Of a DNA stretch of 64,000 bases, positions 41,879-51,128 are shown one piece after another. The translations under genes and the position numbers were made by a program. How positions within the stretch are numbered: the stretch's first letter is position 1; each line of letters opens with the position of its first letter. The stretch lies in the NCBI GenBank assembly GCA_040080835.1, contig JBEBHP010000004.1:186001-250000 (forward strand), written 5' to 3'. The DNA comes from SZUA-430 sp040080835 (lineage in GTDB: Bacteria > Pseudomonadota > Alphaproteobacteria > Micropepsales > Micropepsaceae). The notes under the pieces were generated by a model that saw only the letters and a list, made by a program, of their open reading frames with translations, made no database searches and was not told where the DNA came from.

Positions 41879-43900
41879 TTAGGGTGTCACGATCGGGAAG
41901 TTCGGCACGGTCGGGTCGATGAGCGAAACGAGTTCGCCGTAGACGTTGCTGTTGCCTGTCATCTTGATGGCGCCAGTCGTGGTCTTCACGGTGAGCGGGA
42001 CACCAGCCAGCAGGGTCTCGAGCATGTCCGAGCGTTTCATCGTGACGGTCGCATCGGCCTTGTCGTCGTTCAGGCCCTCTTCGTGGATCAGGACGCCGTT
42101 TTCGACGGTCAGCAGATGCTTCTCGTTCACATCGGTCAGGACCAGGTTGATCCTGAAATTCTTGCCGGTGGCGCGGTCGGCATTGAAGCGAACGGCGGCG
42201 AAATCGAGCATCATCGAGGTGGGTGTTGCACGAACAAGTGCCATGCTGAACTTGGCAAGGCCTGCTTCCAATACGCCGTGGCGCAATTCCTGCGCGCCGG
42301 TCAGGTAGATGTTGCGCCAGGTGCCCGCTTCGGCGCGGTAGCCAAGCTGCGTGTAGGCGTCGGCCAGCATGTTTTTGGCCTTTTCATTCTTCGCGTCGGC
42401 AAAGACCACGTGGTTCAGGATCATCGCGGCCCAGCGATATTCGCCCGCCTTCATGGCGGCGTCAGCCTTGGCAATCACGGCATCAGCGCCGCCCATCGCA
42501 TCGACGTAGTGCGTGCCGGCGGCGACTGGCGGCAAGGCATTCAGGTTTGCCGGGTTTGCGTCATACCAGCCCATGTAGCGCTGGTAGACGGCCTTGGAGT
42601 TGTGGCTCATCGTGCCGTAATAGCCGCGATTGTACCATTCCTTCGCCAGCACATCCGGCAGCTGGAGCTGCTCGGCGATTTCGGCACTGGTCAGGCCGTT
42701 GTTCATCAGGCGAACCGTCTGGTCGTGCAGGTATTTGTAGGCATCGCGATGCTTGGTCAGGAAGTCCTGGATGACGGCGGTGCCAAAACGCGGGATGCCG
42801 TGGGCTGCGAACATGACGTCGGTGTTGCCGCTGTAGAGGCGGATCGACTGCGTCAGGTAGTCGGCCCAGTCCTTGGCGTTGCGCACGAGCGCGCCGCGGG
42901 CCGGCAGCAGATTGTGCATCGTCGCGTTTGCGTTTTCAGCCATGAACAGGGCGCGCATCTTGGGCAGGAAGAAATTCATTTCTGCGGGCGCTTCAGTACC
43001 GGGCGTTACCTGGAACACCATGGTCACGCCATCGATCGTGATTTCCTGGCCGGTTTTGGTGATCGTGTCGGTTGGCGCAATCAGCGAGATGGTGCCAGCT
43101 GAAATGCCAGGCCCGAGGCCCGAAGTCATTTCGCCTTCGATGCCGCGTGGCAGCGTGGAGCCGAACTGGAAGCGGGCGCGGCGGGTCATGGCGGGGCCAG
43201 CGATCACGTTCTCGGAGACCGCGTGTTCCATGAAGCCATCGGGCGCGATGATCCTGACGCGGCCAGACTTGACGTCTTCTTCGGTGACGATTCCCGCGAC
43301 GCCGCCGAAATGGTCGCCGTGGCTATGCGAGTAAACCACCGCGAGGATCGGCTTCTTGCCGACATGCTTTTCAAGAAGTTCGAAGGCTGCCGTTGCAACT
43401 TCAACCGTCGTGAGCGGGTCAACGACGATGTAACCCTTGCCCGTGTCGATGAAGGACACGGTGGACACATCAAAGCCGCGGACCTGGTAGATGTTGTCCG
43501 CGACCTTGTAGAGGCCGTGCTTCGTGAGGAGCTGAGCCTGGCGCCAGAGGCTTGGGTTCGCGCTGTCGGGCGCGTCACCCTTCAGGAAGTCATACGAAGA
43601 AAGATCATAGACGAGCTTGCCTGAGCCGTCTGTGATCTTCGGGTCCTCGCGAGTGGCGATGAAACCCTTGGCTGCGAAGTCGAAGTCCTGCTTGTTCTGG
43701 AACGGCAGTTCCTTGAGCAGCCTTTCGCGGAGTTCCTTCGTTGAGGTGGTCGCTTCGGCAACCACGTCCTTGGGAATGATGGCAGTTGGTGCGCCCAGGA
43801 TCATTGGAAGGACGCTGCGGAACATGAAGGCGAAACCAATGAGCAGCACCGCCGTTGCGGCGACGCCGATGCCCAGACCGCGAAAGAAAAACGAGTTCAT
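41879..43900 (-). CDS. BDS1/SdsA-type alkylsulfatase, metallo-beta-lactamase fold
   Basis: A 673-residue protein with an N-terminal hydrophobic segment (GIGVAATAVLLIGFAFMF), probably signal or anchor. The catalytic MBL domain holds VVYSHSHGDHFGGVAG and AHGIPRFG, and is followed by the all-alpha dimerisation domain (ADAVIAKADAAMKAGEYRWAAMILNHVVFAD) and a C-terminal SCP2-like domain (GKNFRINLVLTDVNEKHLLTVENGVLIHEEG). These three domains define linear alkylsulfatases, which release alcohols from sulfate esters. I start at the ATG after AAGGGGCAGGAA. The true substrate could be another sulfate or phosphate ester. Confidence 0.9.
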   Translation of the reverse strand: MNSFFFRGLGIGVAATAVLLIGFAFMFRSVLPMILGAPTAIIPKDVVAEATTSTKELRERLLKELPFQNKQDFDFAAKGFIATREDPKITDGSGKLVYDLSSYDFLKGDAPDSANPSLWRQAQLLTKHGLYKVADNIYQVRGFDVSTVSFIDTGKGYIVVDPLTTVEVATAAFELLEKHVGKKPILAVVYSHSHGDHFGGVAGIVTEEDVKSGRVRIIAPDGFMEHAVSENVIAGPAMTRRARFQFGSTLPRGIEGEMTSGLGPGISAGTISLIAPTDTITKTGQEITIDGVTMVFQVTPGTEAPAEMNFFLPKMRALFMAENANATMHNLLPARGALVRNAKDWADYLTQSIRLYSGNTDVMFAAHGIPRFGTAVIQDFLTKHRDAYKYLHDQTVRLMNNGLTSAEIAEQLQLPDVLAKEWYNRGYYGTMSHNSKAVYQRYMGWYDANPANLNALPPVAAGTHYVDAMGGADAVIAKADAAMKAGEYRWAAMILNHVVFADAKNEKAKNMLADAYTQLGYRAEAGTWRNIYLTGAQELRHGVLEAGLAKFSMALVRATPTSMMLDFAAVRFNADRATGKNFRINLVLTDVNEKHLLTVENGVLIHEEGLNDDKADATVTMKRSDMLETLLAGVPLTVKTTTGAIKMTGNSNVYGELVSLIDPTVPNFPIVTP

Positions 43901-43988
43901 TTCCTGCCCCTTGATTGTGTTTTGGGGGCAGGTTAGCGCAGGACCGGGTGCGTTGGACAGCGACACATTGTGCCGCAATTGTGGACGC

Positions 43989-44447
43989 TTATGGTTTTCG
44001 GGTCAGCCAGAAGATCATGTTGTCGAGCGCGAAGGCAGCGTGGTTGTCGTCCTTCAGGTGAAAGGCGATGTCGTGTTCGCAGTCCGTGGTGACGGTATGG
44101 ATCAGCGGCCTGGAAAATCCCAGTGCCTGCGCCCTTTTTATTGCGAGTGAGTTGTCCGACTGGTTGTCGGCAAGGCCGCCCTGGAACATCATGTCGGCAG
44201 GAATATCGTCATATTTGTAGTTGGGCCGCCTGCAGGCCAACAGGTCGGGGCCGACAATCCTGGCCTTGTCGAAATTCACGTTTTTCCGGAGATAGTGGTT
44301 CGCGATGGTCTGATCGGGCACGTAGTTGGTCTCGGTCCATGGCGCGCGTTCCATGCGCTCGATGGTCCAGGTGCCGTTGATCGGCCTGGCCAGCGCCGGA
44401 GCGGCAATTGCAATCGCTGCCAGCGCAAAGATGATTGGTCGCAACAT
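43989..44447 (-). CDS. Secreted hypothetical protein
   Basis: A 152-residue exported protein with signal peptide MLRPIIFALAAIAIAAPALA. The mature part begins RPINGTWTIERMERAPW and contains an HNYR-like stretch (TIANHYLRKNVNFDKARIVGPDLLACRRPNYKYDDIPADMMFQGG) and a C-terminal THDC-type segment (TVTTDCEHDIAFHLKDDNHAAFALDNMIFWL). I do not recognise a family. The start is set by the signal peptide; 13 earlier in-frame codons are unlikely to be used. Upstream of the alkylsulfatase on the same strand. Confidence 0.75.
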   Translation of the reverse strand: MLRPIIFALAAIAIAAPALARPINGTWTIERMERAPWTETNYVPDQTIANHYLRKNVNFDKARIVGPDLLACRRPNYKYDDIPADMMFQGGLADNQSDNSLAIKRAQALGFSRPLIHTVTTDCEHDIAFHLKDDNHAAFALDNMIFWLTRKP

Positions 44448-44520
44448 GGTGTCCTCGTTTCCAGGGGCACCATGTTGTGACATCATGCGACGATCTTCAA
44501 GCCTGTTTGCAGGGCGAAGA

Positions 44521-45570
44521 CTACCATTCTCGCTTCTTCAGCTTTTCAATGAAGGTGCGCTTGGCCATGCGACCAAACTTCTGGCTGCGCTCATGGGCTT
44601 CGGCGATGGACTCCGAGTTCCGGTTGTCTTCGCGCTGAAGTTTCCGGAAGCGCTTCAGACGTTGTTCGTCTAGCGTGCCATCCTCAATGGCGGCGCGTAT
44701 CGCACATTGTGGTTCGGACTCGTGCTTGCAGTTCGTGAACTTGCACAAGGCGGCGATTTCCACGATGTCGGCGAACACTTCCTGGACGCCACTTTCCGCA
44801 TTCACCATCTGGAGTTCGCGCATGCCTGGCGTGTCGACGAGCCAGGCGCCCGATGGCAGCAGGTGCATCGTTCGGCCCGTCGTCGTGTGGCGTCCGCGTG
44901 AGTCATCTTCGCGGATGGCCCGGGTTTCCTGCAGCGTGTCGCCGCGAAGCGTGTTGACGATCGTCGACTTGCCGACGCCCGATGATCCGAGCAGGGCGAT
45001 CGTTTGGCCCTTGCTGAACAGAGGCGACAGCAATGTCAGGATTTCCGGTGAGCGGGCGTCTATCGCTTCAACGACAAGGTTGGGCAGGAGCCTTCGGGCC
45101 TGTTCCAGGTAGGGCGCGATGTCACTGACGAGGTCGGCCTTGGTGATGAGTATGACCGGCGTGACTTCTGCTTCGGACGCCAGTGCCAGGTAGCGCTCGA
45201 GCCGCGCGATGTTGAAGTCGTTGTTGGCAGACGTTGCAATCAGCAAGGTGTCGACATTGGCTGCCAGAAGCTGAATGCCGCGATCGGTGCCTGCCCGGCG
45301 TCGCTGGAAGAGGCTCTTGCGTTCGAGCACACGGTGCACGCGTTTCCTGGTGTCGTCCAGTAAAAGCCAGTCGCCGACTGTCGCCGCCGGCGTCCCGTCA
45401 TCGTCAGGCAGCGGGGGCGTGGCACGGCTTTCGAAGCCTGGTGCGCGGACTTCGAGGGCGTCGCGGTGAACTGCAAATACCCGGGCTACGGGAAGCGTCA
45501 GTTCCTGTTCGGTCAGTTGGGATTGAAAGTGGGCGTTCCAGCCCAGTTGCTGCAGAGTGAGATTGTTCAA
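44521..45570 (-). CDS. rsgA: Ribosome-dependent GTPase RsgA
   Basis: Circularly permuted GTPase of 349 residues that acts late in 30S subunit maturation. An OB-fold precedes the G domain, whose motifs appear in permuted order: VILITKADLV (G4), IDARS (G5), LLGSSGVGKSTIVNTL (G1) and DTPGMREL (G3). A zinc finger closes with CKFTNCKHESEPQCAIRAAIEDG. The start is TTG and no better start is available, while a short leader frame with a strong ribosome binding site lies upstream, suggesting translational control. The family name is secure. Confidence 0.94.
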   Translation of the reverse strand: MNNLTLQQLGWNAHFQSQLTEQELTLPVARVFAVHRDALEVRAPGFESRATPPLPDDDGTPAATVGDWLLLDDTRKRVHRVLERKSLFQRRRAGTDRGIQLLAANVDTLLIATSANNDFNIARLERYLALASEAEVTPVILITKADLVSDIAPYLEQARRLLPNLVVEAIDARSPEILTLLSPLFSKGQTIALLGSSGVGKSTIVNTLRGDTLQETRAIREDDSRGRHTTTGRTMHLLPSGAWLVDTPGMRELQMVNAESGVQEVFADIVEIAALCKFTNCKHESEPQCAIRAAIEDGTLDEQRLKRFRKLQREDNRNSESIAEAHERSQKFGRMAKRTFIEKLKKREW

Positions 45571-45623
45571 TATGATGATCCGATTTACCGGCCCCGATTT
45601 TCAGGCGGGACGCATTGAGGCTT

Positions 45624-45647
45624 CCTGAAGCGCATTGACGCTTCAGG
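45624..45647 (-). promoter_or_regulatory. Hairpin in the rsgA leader
   Basis: CCTGAAGCG-CATTGA-CGCTTCAGG, perfect 9-bp arms and 6-nt loop, lies between the candidate leader peptide and the rsgA TTG start. No T tract follows on the rsgA strand, so it is not an intrinsic terminator; a role in translation or RNA stability is possible. Confidence 0.55.
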
Positions 45648-45685
45648 CGATGAGACGCCGGTAATTTGCGGAAGACTGGCGCCTG

Positions 45686-45742
45686 TCAGGCGGATGTCAC
45701 GGACGCAATACCAGCGCTTTGGGGAGTGGTGACAATGGTCAT
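45686..45742 (-). CDS. Candidate 18-residue leader peptide before rsgA
   Basis: An ATG follows AAGGAGGCGTTC, one of the strongest ribosome binding sites in the window, and opens an 18-codon frame reading MTIVTTPQSAGIASVTSA, then TGA. It lies 115 bp before the rsgA start, with a perfect hairpin between. It may be a regulatory upstream frame or a small protein. The peptide has no charged residues and is rich in Thr, Ser and Ala; a run of regulatory amino acids as in classical attenuators is not obvious. Confidence 0.45.
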   Translation of the reverse strand: MTIVTTPQSAGIASVTSA

Positions 45743-45852
45743 GAACGCCTCCTTGGCTGCGGGGTTGCGACTTCGGGTGAGGATAACAGCAACCGGCCGG
45801 GCGTCAAGGCGGGCGGGTTTTGGGCCACATACCAATGGAACTGGATAGACGC

Positions 45853-46275
45853 TCAAATTCCATCCTCGGGCTTCCAGTCCGGTTGTGTGTCAAAGGATTG
45901 GACCGCCAGACCGGGTCGGTCCCAGTCGCGCCGCGTTTTCACAAAAATTTCAACCTGGGGCGTCAGTCCGTCGGACGCATCCAGGGTTCCCAGGGTCACC
46001 GTCATGACCCCGGGCATGCCTGAGTTCTTGCCGAACAAGGGGCTTCCACAGGTTCCACAAAACAATCGCGTGACGATATTCCCCGCGCGGCTCTGCAGTT
46101 CGTAGGTCGCAGGCATGCCCGATAGCCGAATTCCGGACTCGGCATACATCGCGCCGGTGGAATGTCCGGTGCCGCTCAGACGCTGGCAGTCCAAGCAGTG
46201 GCAGATTGCAACCACAATGGGATCGCCATCAATCTCGTAGCTGCACGCGCCACACAAGCATCTTCCTGTGCGCAT
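45853..46275 (-). CDS. GFA family zinc protein
   Basis: A 140-residue protein of the glutathione-dependent formaldehyde-activating (GFA/CENP-V) family. Zinc-binding cysteines are visible in GRCLCGACSYE, ICHCLDCQRLSG and RLFCGTCGSPLF. The fold is a zinc-bound beta cage; despite the name, many members have no proven formaldehyde role. I start at the ATG that follows TCCGGAGGACGACTC; 16 earlier in-frame codons lack support. Same strand as rsgA. Confidence 0.88.
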   Translation of the reverse strand: MRTGRCLCGACSYEIDGDPIVVAICHCLDCQRLSGTGHSTGAMYAESGIRLSGMPATYELQSRAGNIVTRLFCGTCGSPLFGKNSGMPGVMTVTLGTLDASDGLTPQVEIFVKTRRDWDRPGLAVQSFDTQPDWKPEDGI

Positions 46276-46560
46276 GAGTCGTCCTCCGGAGGTATCTTCA
46301 AGAGCGCGGTCACCGATCTGCATTTTCGTCTGTGCGCTGAATTGCTAACCGCGAGCCTAGCATGCTTTCGGGTTGCCCAGCGGTCCGGTTCACGATCACG
46401 GGGTGTTACGCTTTCGTCGTCCATGTGACGGGCGTCGCAGCTTCCATCAAAGCGCCGCATTCGGCATCACAATGTCAAAATCACATCGCAATCAGGACGT
46501 TTTCGAGGCGCATCTGTCGCCTCACAAGCGGCATGGGACCGCCGCTTAAAGGACCACACC

Positions 46561-48786
46561 ATGACATTCAAAACTTCCTCACGCGGGAGCCCGCAATCGG
46601 GCCCTCGCGTATTGTTGCGCGCGCTGCTCGCTGCAGCGGCGTCGTTTACCACAATCGTTGTCGCCGGGCCCGCTTTGCCCGGCGATGCGCCTTCGGTGAA
46701 GGCTGATCCGGCGGTGCTCTATACCCCTGATGACATGGGGACAGGGTCACTGCTGCTCAAGACAACCGAACCCGGGAAGTATCTTGAGGCACCGCGCCTC
46801 AAGACCGACGTGCGCGTTGACGTATCGGGACTGATTGCACGTGCCACGATCACGCAGCGGTTCGAGAACCCTTCCGACAAATGGGTGGAAGGCATGTACG
46901 TCTATCCGCTGTCACAGAACGCTGCCGTCGACGCACTGAAGATGCAGGTCGGGGACAAGTTCCTCGAAGGGCAGATCAAGGAGCGGGCCGAGGCGCGCCA
47001 GATTTACGAAAAGGCTGCGGCCGCGGGCGTCAAGGCGTCGCTGGTCGAACAGCAGCGACCCAACATGTTCACGAACTCGGTTGCCAATATCGGTCCGCAC
47101 GAGACCGTCATCGTGCAGATCGAATACCAGGAAGCCGTGCGCCTCGATCACGGCAAGTTCGAGCTTCGCGTGCCACTGGTAGTTGGCCCGCGCTACATTC
47201 CAGGTCAGGATCCGTTGCTGATGGTTTCGAGTGAAGCAACGCCCAGGACCTCGGTTCCCGACGCCAACAAGATTTCGCCGCCGGTGCTGCACCCGAAATT
47301 CGGCAAGATCAATCCGGTCTCGCTGAGCGTCCACCTGAAGTCGGGTGTGGCGCTGGATGCTGTTCAAAGCCTCTACCACTATACCAACATTGAACGTTCT
47401 GATGCGACGACAGCGGACGTCAGCCTGACCGGCGCCGTGCCGGCAGACCGGGACTTCGTGCTCGACTGGAGCCTGAAGCCGCAGGCGACCCCGCAGGCGA
47501 GCCTCTTCCGCGAAACGATCGGTGACAAATCCTATTACTTCGCGATGGTGCTGCCCCCGGTCGGCACCAAGGCGCCGCAACGCCAGCCACGCGAGGCCAT
47601 ATTTGTCATCGACAATTCGGGTTCGATGGCAGGCGAATCGATGAACCAGGCGAAGGCGGCCCTTCTCAAGGCGCTCGCCAAGCTTCAGCCGGAAGACACG
47701 TTCAATGTCATCCGCTTTGACGACACGTTTGATGTGCTGTTCAAGGATGCGGTGCCTGCGAACAGGACCAATGTCCTGGTTGCCGAGCGCTTTGTGGGCG
47801 GCCTCCAGGCCAATGGCGGTACCGAGATCTATGCGGCGCTGCAGGCGGCACTGAAGGACAAGCGTGTCAACGACGCATCGCGGCTGCGCCAGGTCATTTT
47901 CCTGACTGACGGTGCCGTGGGCAACGAAGACCAGGTGCTGGCCGAGATCGGCAAGTCGCTGGGACGCTCGCGACTGTTCACGATCGGCATCGGTTCGGCA
48001 CCCAACACTTTCCTGATGGAGCACATTGCGACGCAGGGACGGGGCAGCTTCACGCATATCGGTTCGGAAAACGAAGTCGAGCAGAAGGTGGGCGATCTCT
48101 TCAACAAGCTTGAAGCGCCAGTCATGACGGATCTCAAGGTGGGTACGCAGGGTGTGAACCTTGAAACCTGGCCCAATCCGGTGCCTGATCTTTATGCAGG
48201 CGAGCCTGTAGTGCTGACCACCATGACGACGGCACGCGCGGGGAATGTAAGCATCACCGGGCGCCTGGGTGCAAAGCCATGGAGTGCAAGCCTCGATCTT
48301 GCTTCGGCAACAGAAGGACATGGTGTGTCGAAAATCTGGGCGAGGTCGAAGATCACCGCAATCGACTCTTCTCGGTACACCGGTGCAAAGCAGGGTGACG
48401 TTGATGCGCAGGTGCTGACAGTCGCGCTCGAGCATCACCTTGTGTCGCGACTGACGAGCCTTGTTGCAATTGATGTGACACCCAGCCGTCCGAAAGATGA
48501 GAACCTGGAGTCCCAGGAAATGCCGACGAACCTGCCGCATGGCTGGAACTTCGAGAAAGTGTTTGGCGAAGATCCGAACTCACCCTCCATCGAGACGTCG
48601 ATTGATCCAGTCGCGCTGACCAAGCTTGCGATGGCTGACAAGCCAGTCGTCATGGCCAGTGCTGATGGTGTTGAGCTGCCACAGACTGACGCCGGCTCAG
48701 ACCTGTTGCTCGTGATTGGGTTTCTGATGCTTGCGTCGGGAGCGATAGTGATTGCGATCGCCGGGTTGAAGGTGGCCCGCAAATGA
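46561..48786 (+). CDS. Sortase target protein with VIT and VWA domains
   Basis: A 741-residue surface protein of the proteobacterial sortase-target type. After a signal segment (LLRALLAAAASFTTIVVAGPALP) comes a VIT domain (about 75-205, with ATITQRFENPSDKWVEGMYVYPL), then a von Willebrand A domain whose MIDAS reads FVIDNSGSMAGESM near residue 350, and a beta-rich region. The C-terminus has ELPQTDAGS, an LPxT-type sorting signal, followed by a hydrophobic helix and KVARK, exactly the tripartite pattern needed by a sortase. The sortase gene overlaps it by 4 bp, so it is almost certainly the dedicated substrate. Confidence 0.93.
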   Translation: MTFKTSSRGSPQSGPRVLLRALLAAAASFTTIVVAGPALPGDAPSVKADPAVLYTPDDMGTGSLLLKTTEPGKYLEAPRLKTDVRVDVSGLIARATITQRFENPSDKWVEGMYVYPLSQNAAVDALKMQVGDKFLEGQIKERAEARQIYEKAAAAGVKASLVEQQRPNMFTNSVANIGPHETVIVQIEYQEAVRLDHGKFELRVPLVVGPRYIPGQDPLLMVSSEATPRTSVPDANKISPPVLHPKFGKINPVSLSVHLKSGVALDAVQSLYHYTNIERSDATTADVSLTGAVPADRDFVLDWSLKPQATPQASLFRETIGDKSYYFAMVLPPVGTKAPQRQPREAIFVIDNSGSMAGESMNQAKAALLKALAKLQPEDTFNVIRFDDTFDVLFKDAVPANRTNVLVAERFVGGLQANGGTEIYAALQAALKDKRVNDASRLRQVIFLTDGAVGNEDQVLAEIGKSLGRSRLFTIGIGSAPNTFLMEHIATQGRGSFTHIGSENEVEQKVGDLFNKLEAPVMTDLKVGTQGVNLETWPNPVPDLYAGEPVVLTTMTTARAGNVSITGRLGAKPWSASLDLASATEGHGVSKIWARSKITAIDSSRYTGAKQGDVDAQVLTVALEHHLVSRLTSLVAIDVTPSRPKDENLESQEMPTNLPHGWNFEKVFGEDPNSPSIETSIDPVALTKLAMADKPVVMASADGVELPQTDAGSDLLLVIGFLMLASGAIVIAIAGLKVARK

Positions 48787-49379
48787 GTTTCGGCATCGTG
48801 CCGCTCACGTTTAAGCAGCTCCGGCCAGCCACGTTGGCCGGAGCTCTTCTCATTGTTATGGGTGTCCTGTTTGCCGGACAAGGCACCTATATCCGCGTGA
48901 AGGCGGTTTTGGCGCAGGTGCTTCTGGAACGAGCGTGGCAGACAACGCTCTCGACAGGTCATCAGACCCGGGCCTGGAGCTGGGCTGATACGCATCCGGT
49001 TGCGCGAATAAGTTTCCCCGGTCTTGGCCGCTCGGCTATCGTGCTGGAAGAAGCTGGTGGTGAGGCGCTGGCGTTCGGGCCGGCTCACGTAGCTGGTTCG
49101 CCGTTGCCGGGCCAACATGGAACCAGCGTGATTGGCGGCCACAGGGACACGCATTTTGAGTTCCTGAAGTTGCTGAAGTTGGGCGATGACGTCATCGTCT
49201 CGACGGTGGACAACAAGACAGTTGTCTTTCGCGTGACCGGAACGGCCATCGTTCATCCGCAGGCGTCCGGGATTGCGACCGAAGGCGACAAGCCCAGGCT
49301 CGCGCTCGTGACCTGCTATCCGTTCGACGCGGTCGGCCACAGCCCATTACGTTACGTCGTGTTTGCCGAAGCGCGGTGA
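48783..49379 (+). CDS. Class GN sortase
   Basis: A 198-residue membrane-anchored transpeptidase of the class found in Gram-negative bacteria. One N-terminal TM helix (LAGALLIVMGVLFAGQG) is followed by the sortase barrel. The catalytic triad is His120 (VIGGHRDTHF), Cys178 (LALVTCYPF) and Arg190 (SPLRYVV). The start lies in the ATGA overlap with the target gene. Gene pairs like this act on a single substrate; attachment to an envelope acceptor is assumed, the acceptor being unknown. The regulator genes often found with such pairs are not present here. Confidence 0.94.
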   Translation: MSFGIVPLTFKQLRPATLAGALLIVMGVLFAGQGTYIRVKAVLAQVLLERAWQTTLSTGHQTRAWSWADTHPVARISFPGLGRSAIVLEEAGGEALAFGPAHVAGSPLPGQHGTSVIGGHRDTHFEFLKLLKLGDDVIVSTVDNKTVVFRVTGTAIVHPQASGIATEGDKPRLALVTCYPFDAVGHSPLRYVVFAEAR

Positions 49380-49497
49380 AATCCGGTGAGATAGTGGGAC
49401 AGGGAAGGGGAATCTTGCCATTTCGCGTCGAAGTGCATCTTCGACAGTTTGCGCTTGTTTGATATCCATCAGGCTGGATCCCAGAGAGAACTCAGAC

Positions 49498-50313
49498 ATG
49501 TCCGGCATTCACCCGCTTGATCAGGATACTGCGCTGGAGATGCTTGCAGATGGCCGTTACTGCGGACAGACGAGCAAAGCCTACAGCAACTTCAATGGAC
49601 CATTTGGCGGGTTCACGGCAGCGTGCCTGCTCCGCGCGGTGCTTGAACATCCCACGTGTCGGAACGTGCCCGTAGCATTGACGGTCAACTACTGTGCTGC
49701 GATTACGGAAGGCGGGTTTGAAATCTCAGTGCGCCAGATGCGTGCCGGCAAGTCCACCCAGCACTGGCAGGTCGAGCTCGTGCAGGGCGGTGTTATCGCT
49801 TCAACTGCGAGCGTGGTCATGGGTGCGCGTCGGGATGTGTGGTCGCATCATCCGGCGACGATGCCCGTTGCAGACGAGCCCGAAGCTGTCGACGTGTTTG
49901 ACAAGTTCCGTCCCGGCGGCTGGCTCAATCAATACGAGATGCGATTTCTCGCCGGGGAACCGGACTTCAATGCGCGAGACGGACATGAGCTGCGTTCGGC
50001 TTTTTCCAAGTTGTGGATGCGGGACAAGCCGACGCGCGCGCTCGACTATCTTTCGCTGGCCTGCATGAGCGATGCATTCATCATTCGTGCCTTCCTCGCG
50101 CGCGGCAAATTCGTGCCAGTTGGTACAGTCACGTTGACTACCTATTTTCATGGAAACGAAGAGACGATGAAGGCGCAGGGCACACAGCCTCTGTTGTGCA
50201 CGGCTGATGCGCAGGTGTTCAACGACGGCTTTGCTGACCAGACAGCGCAGCTCTGGGGTGTTGGTGGCAGACTGCTGGCCACATCAAACCAGATTGTCTG
50301 GTACAAGGAATAG
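49498..50313 (+). CDS. Acyl-CoA thioesterase, TesB-like double hotdog
   Basis: A 271-residue protein with the N-terminal hotdog motif YSNFNGPFGGFTAACLLRAVLEHP and HWQVELVQGGVIASTASVVMG, then a second hotdog domain containing WMRDKPTRALDYLSLACMSDAFI and a final GVGGRLLATSNQIVWY. Two-domain thioesterases of this kind release free acids from acyl-CoA. The start is the ATG after AGAGAGAACTCAGAC; 13 earlier codons are in frame but have no site. Confidence 0.86.
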   Translation: MSGIHPLDQDTALEMLADGRYCGQTSKAYSNFNGPFGGFTAACLLRAVLEHPTCRNVPVALTVNYCAAITEGGFEISVRQMRAGKSTQHWQVELVQGGVIASTASVVMGARRDVWSHHPATMPVADEPEAVDVFDKFRPGGWLNQYEMRFLAGEPDFNARDGHELRSAFSKLWMRDKPTRALDYLSLACMSDAFIIRAFLARGKFVPVGTVTLTTYFHGNEETMKAQGTQPLLCTADAQVFNDGFADQTAQLWGVGGRLLATSNQIVWYKE

Positions 50314-50399
50314 TAAATTGCGTGCCAGTTGAACCGTGCAGCCGCTTGAGAACCGGACCCTGAAGCGGGTCAGCGTTTCCAGGTGACAACTTGATGTCG

Positions 50400-51017
50400 T
50401 CAGAACGCGATGCCGAGGCGCAGTCTGACCTCGTCGGTTTGCAGCGTCACGTCTCCGGTTGGCGTTCCGAGATCGAACCTGGCGTCGCCGTAGTCACTGT
50501 GACGGTATTCGATTCCGAAGCGCACTGACTCGGCGGCCTGGTATTCAATGCCGGTGCCAAGTGTCCAGCCGGACAGCGTCTTGCTTGCGCTCGTTCCACC
50601 GAATTCGTCGGAATCCGCCTGGATATATCCGAGTGCCACGCCGCCCGTGCCATAAACAAGAGTGTGGCCGAGTGCGAATCCCGCGCGGGCGCGGAACGAG
50701 GTCATCAAATTGATGTCAAGCGAGCACTCGATAAGCACGTCGCAAGTGGCGTTGTCGCTCAGGTCCGGGAATGTGATGTCGCCTTCAACGCCGAGGTAGA
50801 GTCCCGTCAGGTCGATGCCATATCCCGCATAGGCTGCGAATGAAGCACCTTCTGGTGACAGCTTGGGATCGGTCGGTGAACCGCCTTCGTTCCAGGCGTC
50901 GCTCGCGTCCGTGTAACCGAGCGACAGACCGACATAGCCTCCATTCCAGTCGTCAGCGACGGCAGCGCCGGCACTGAACAACATCACAAATGCAGTCATC
51001 AACAGGGGTGATCGCAT
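50400..51017 (-). CDS. Omp25/31-like outer-membrane beta-barrel protein
   Basis: A 205-residue exported protein: signal peptide MRSPLLMTAFVMLFSAGAAVA, then WNGGYVGLSLGYTDASDAW, and alternating strands such as GLYLGVEGDITF and SVRFGIEYRHSDYGDARFD, ending RLRLGIAF with a C-terminal aromatic, as outer-membrane assembly prefers. It resembles the small eight-stranded surface barrels common in Alphaproteobacteria. Function is structural or unknown. Confidence 0.87.
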   Translation of the reverse strand: MRSPLLMTAFVMLFSAGAAVADDWNGGYVGLSLGYTDASDAWNEGGSPTDPKLSPEGASFAAYAGYGIDLTGLYLGVEGDITFPDLSDNATCDVLIECSLDINLMTSFRARAGFALGHTLVYGTGGVALGYIQADSDEFGGTSASKTLSGWTLGTGIEYQAAESVRFGIEYRHSDYGDARFDLGTPTGDVTLQTDEVRLRLGIAF

Positions 51018-51128
51018 GAGGTTTCGGGCTCACATCAGAAAGTGGCTGGAAAACGGCATGGTATGGATGACAGGCGAATCATGAATGGTTGGTGACTAAG
51101 CCGATAGCAGTTTGTAGTTTGCGTGGGT

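Noticed and set aside
42083..43102. Plus-strand open frame of 339 codons
   Set aside because: It runs opposite the alkylsulfatase, which has the HxHxDH metal motif and dimerisation domain on the minus strand.
46276..46560. Small gene between the GFA and sortase-target genes
   Set aside because: Short frames exist on both strands, but none has a ribosome binding site or recognisable sequence; the stretch is best read as a divergent promoter region.
46912..48540. Minus-strand open frame of 542 codons
   Set aside because: It is antisense to the VIT/VWA sortase target, whose MIDAS and sorting motifs are on the plus strand. The composition is rich in Arg and His without pattern, typical of a shadow frame.
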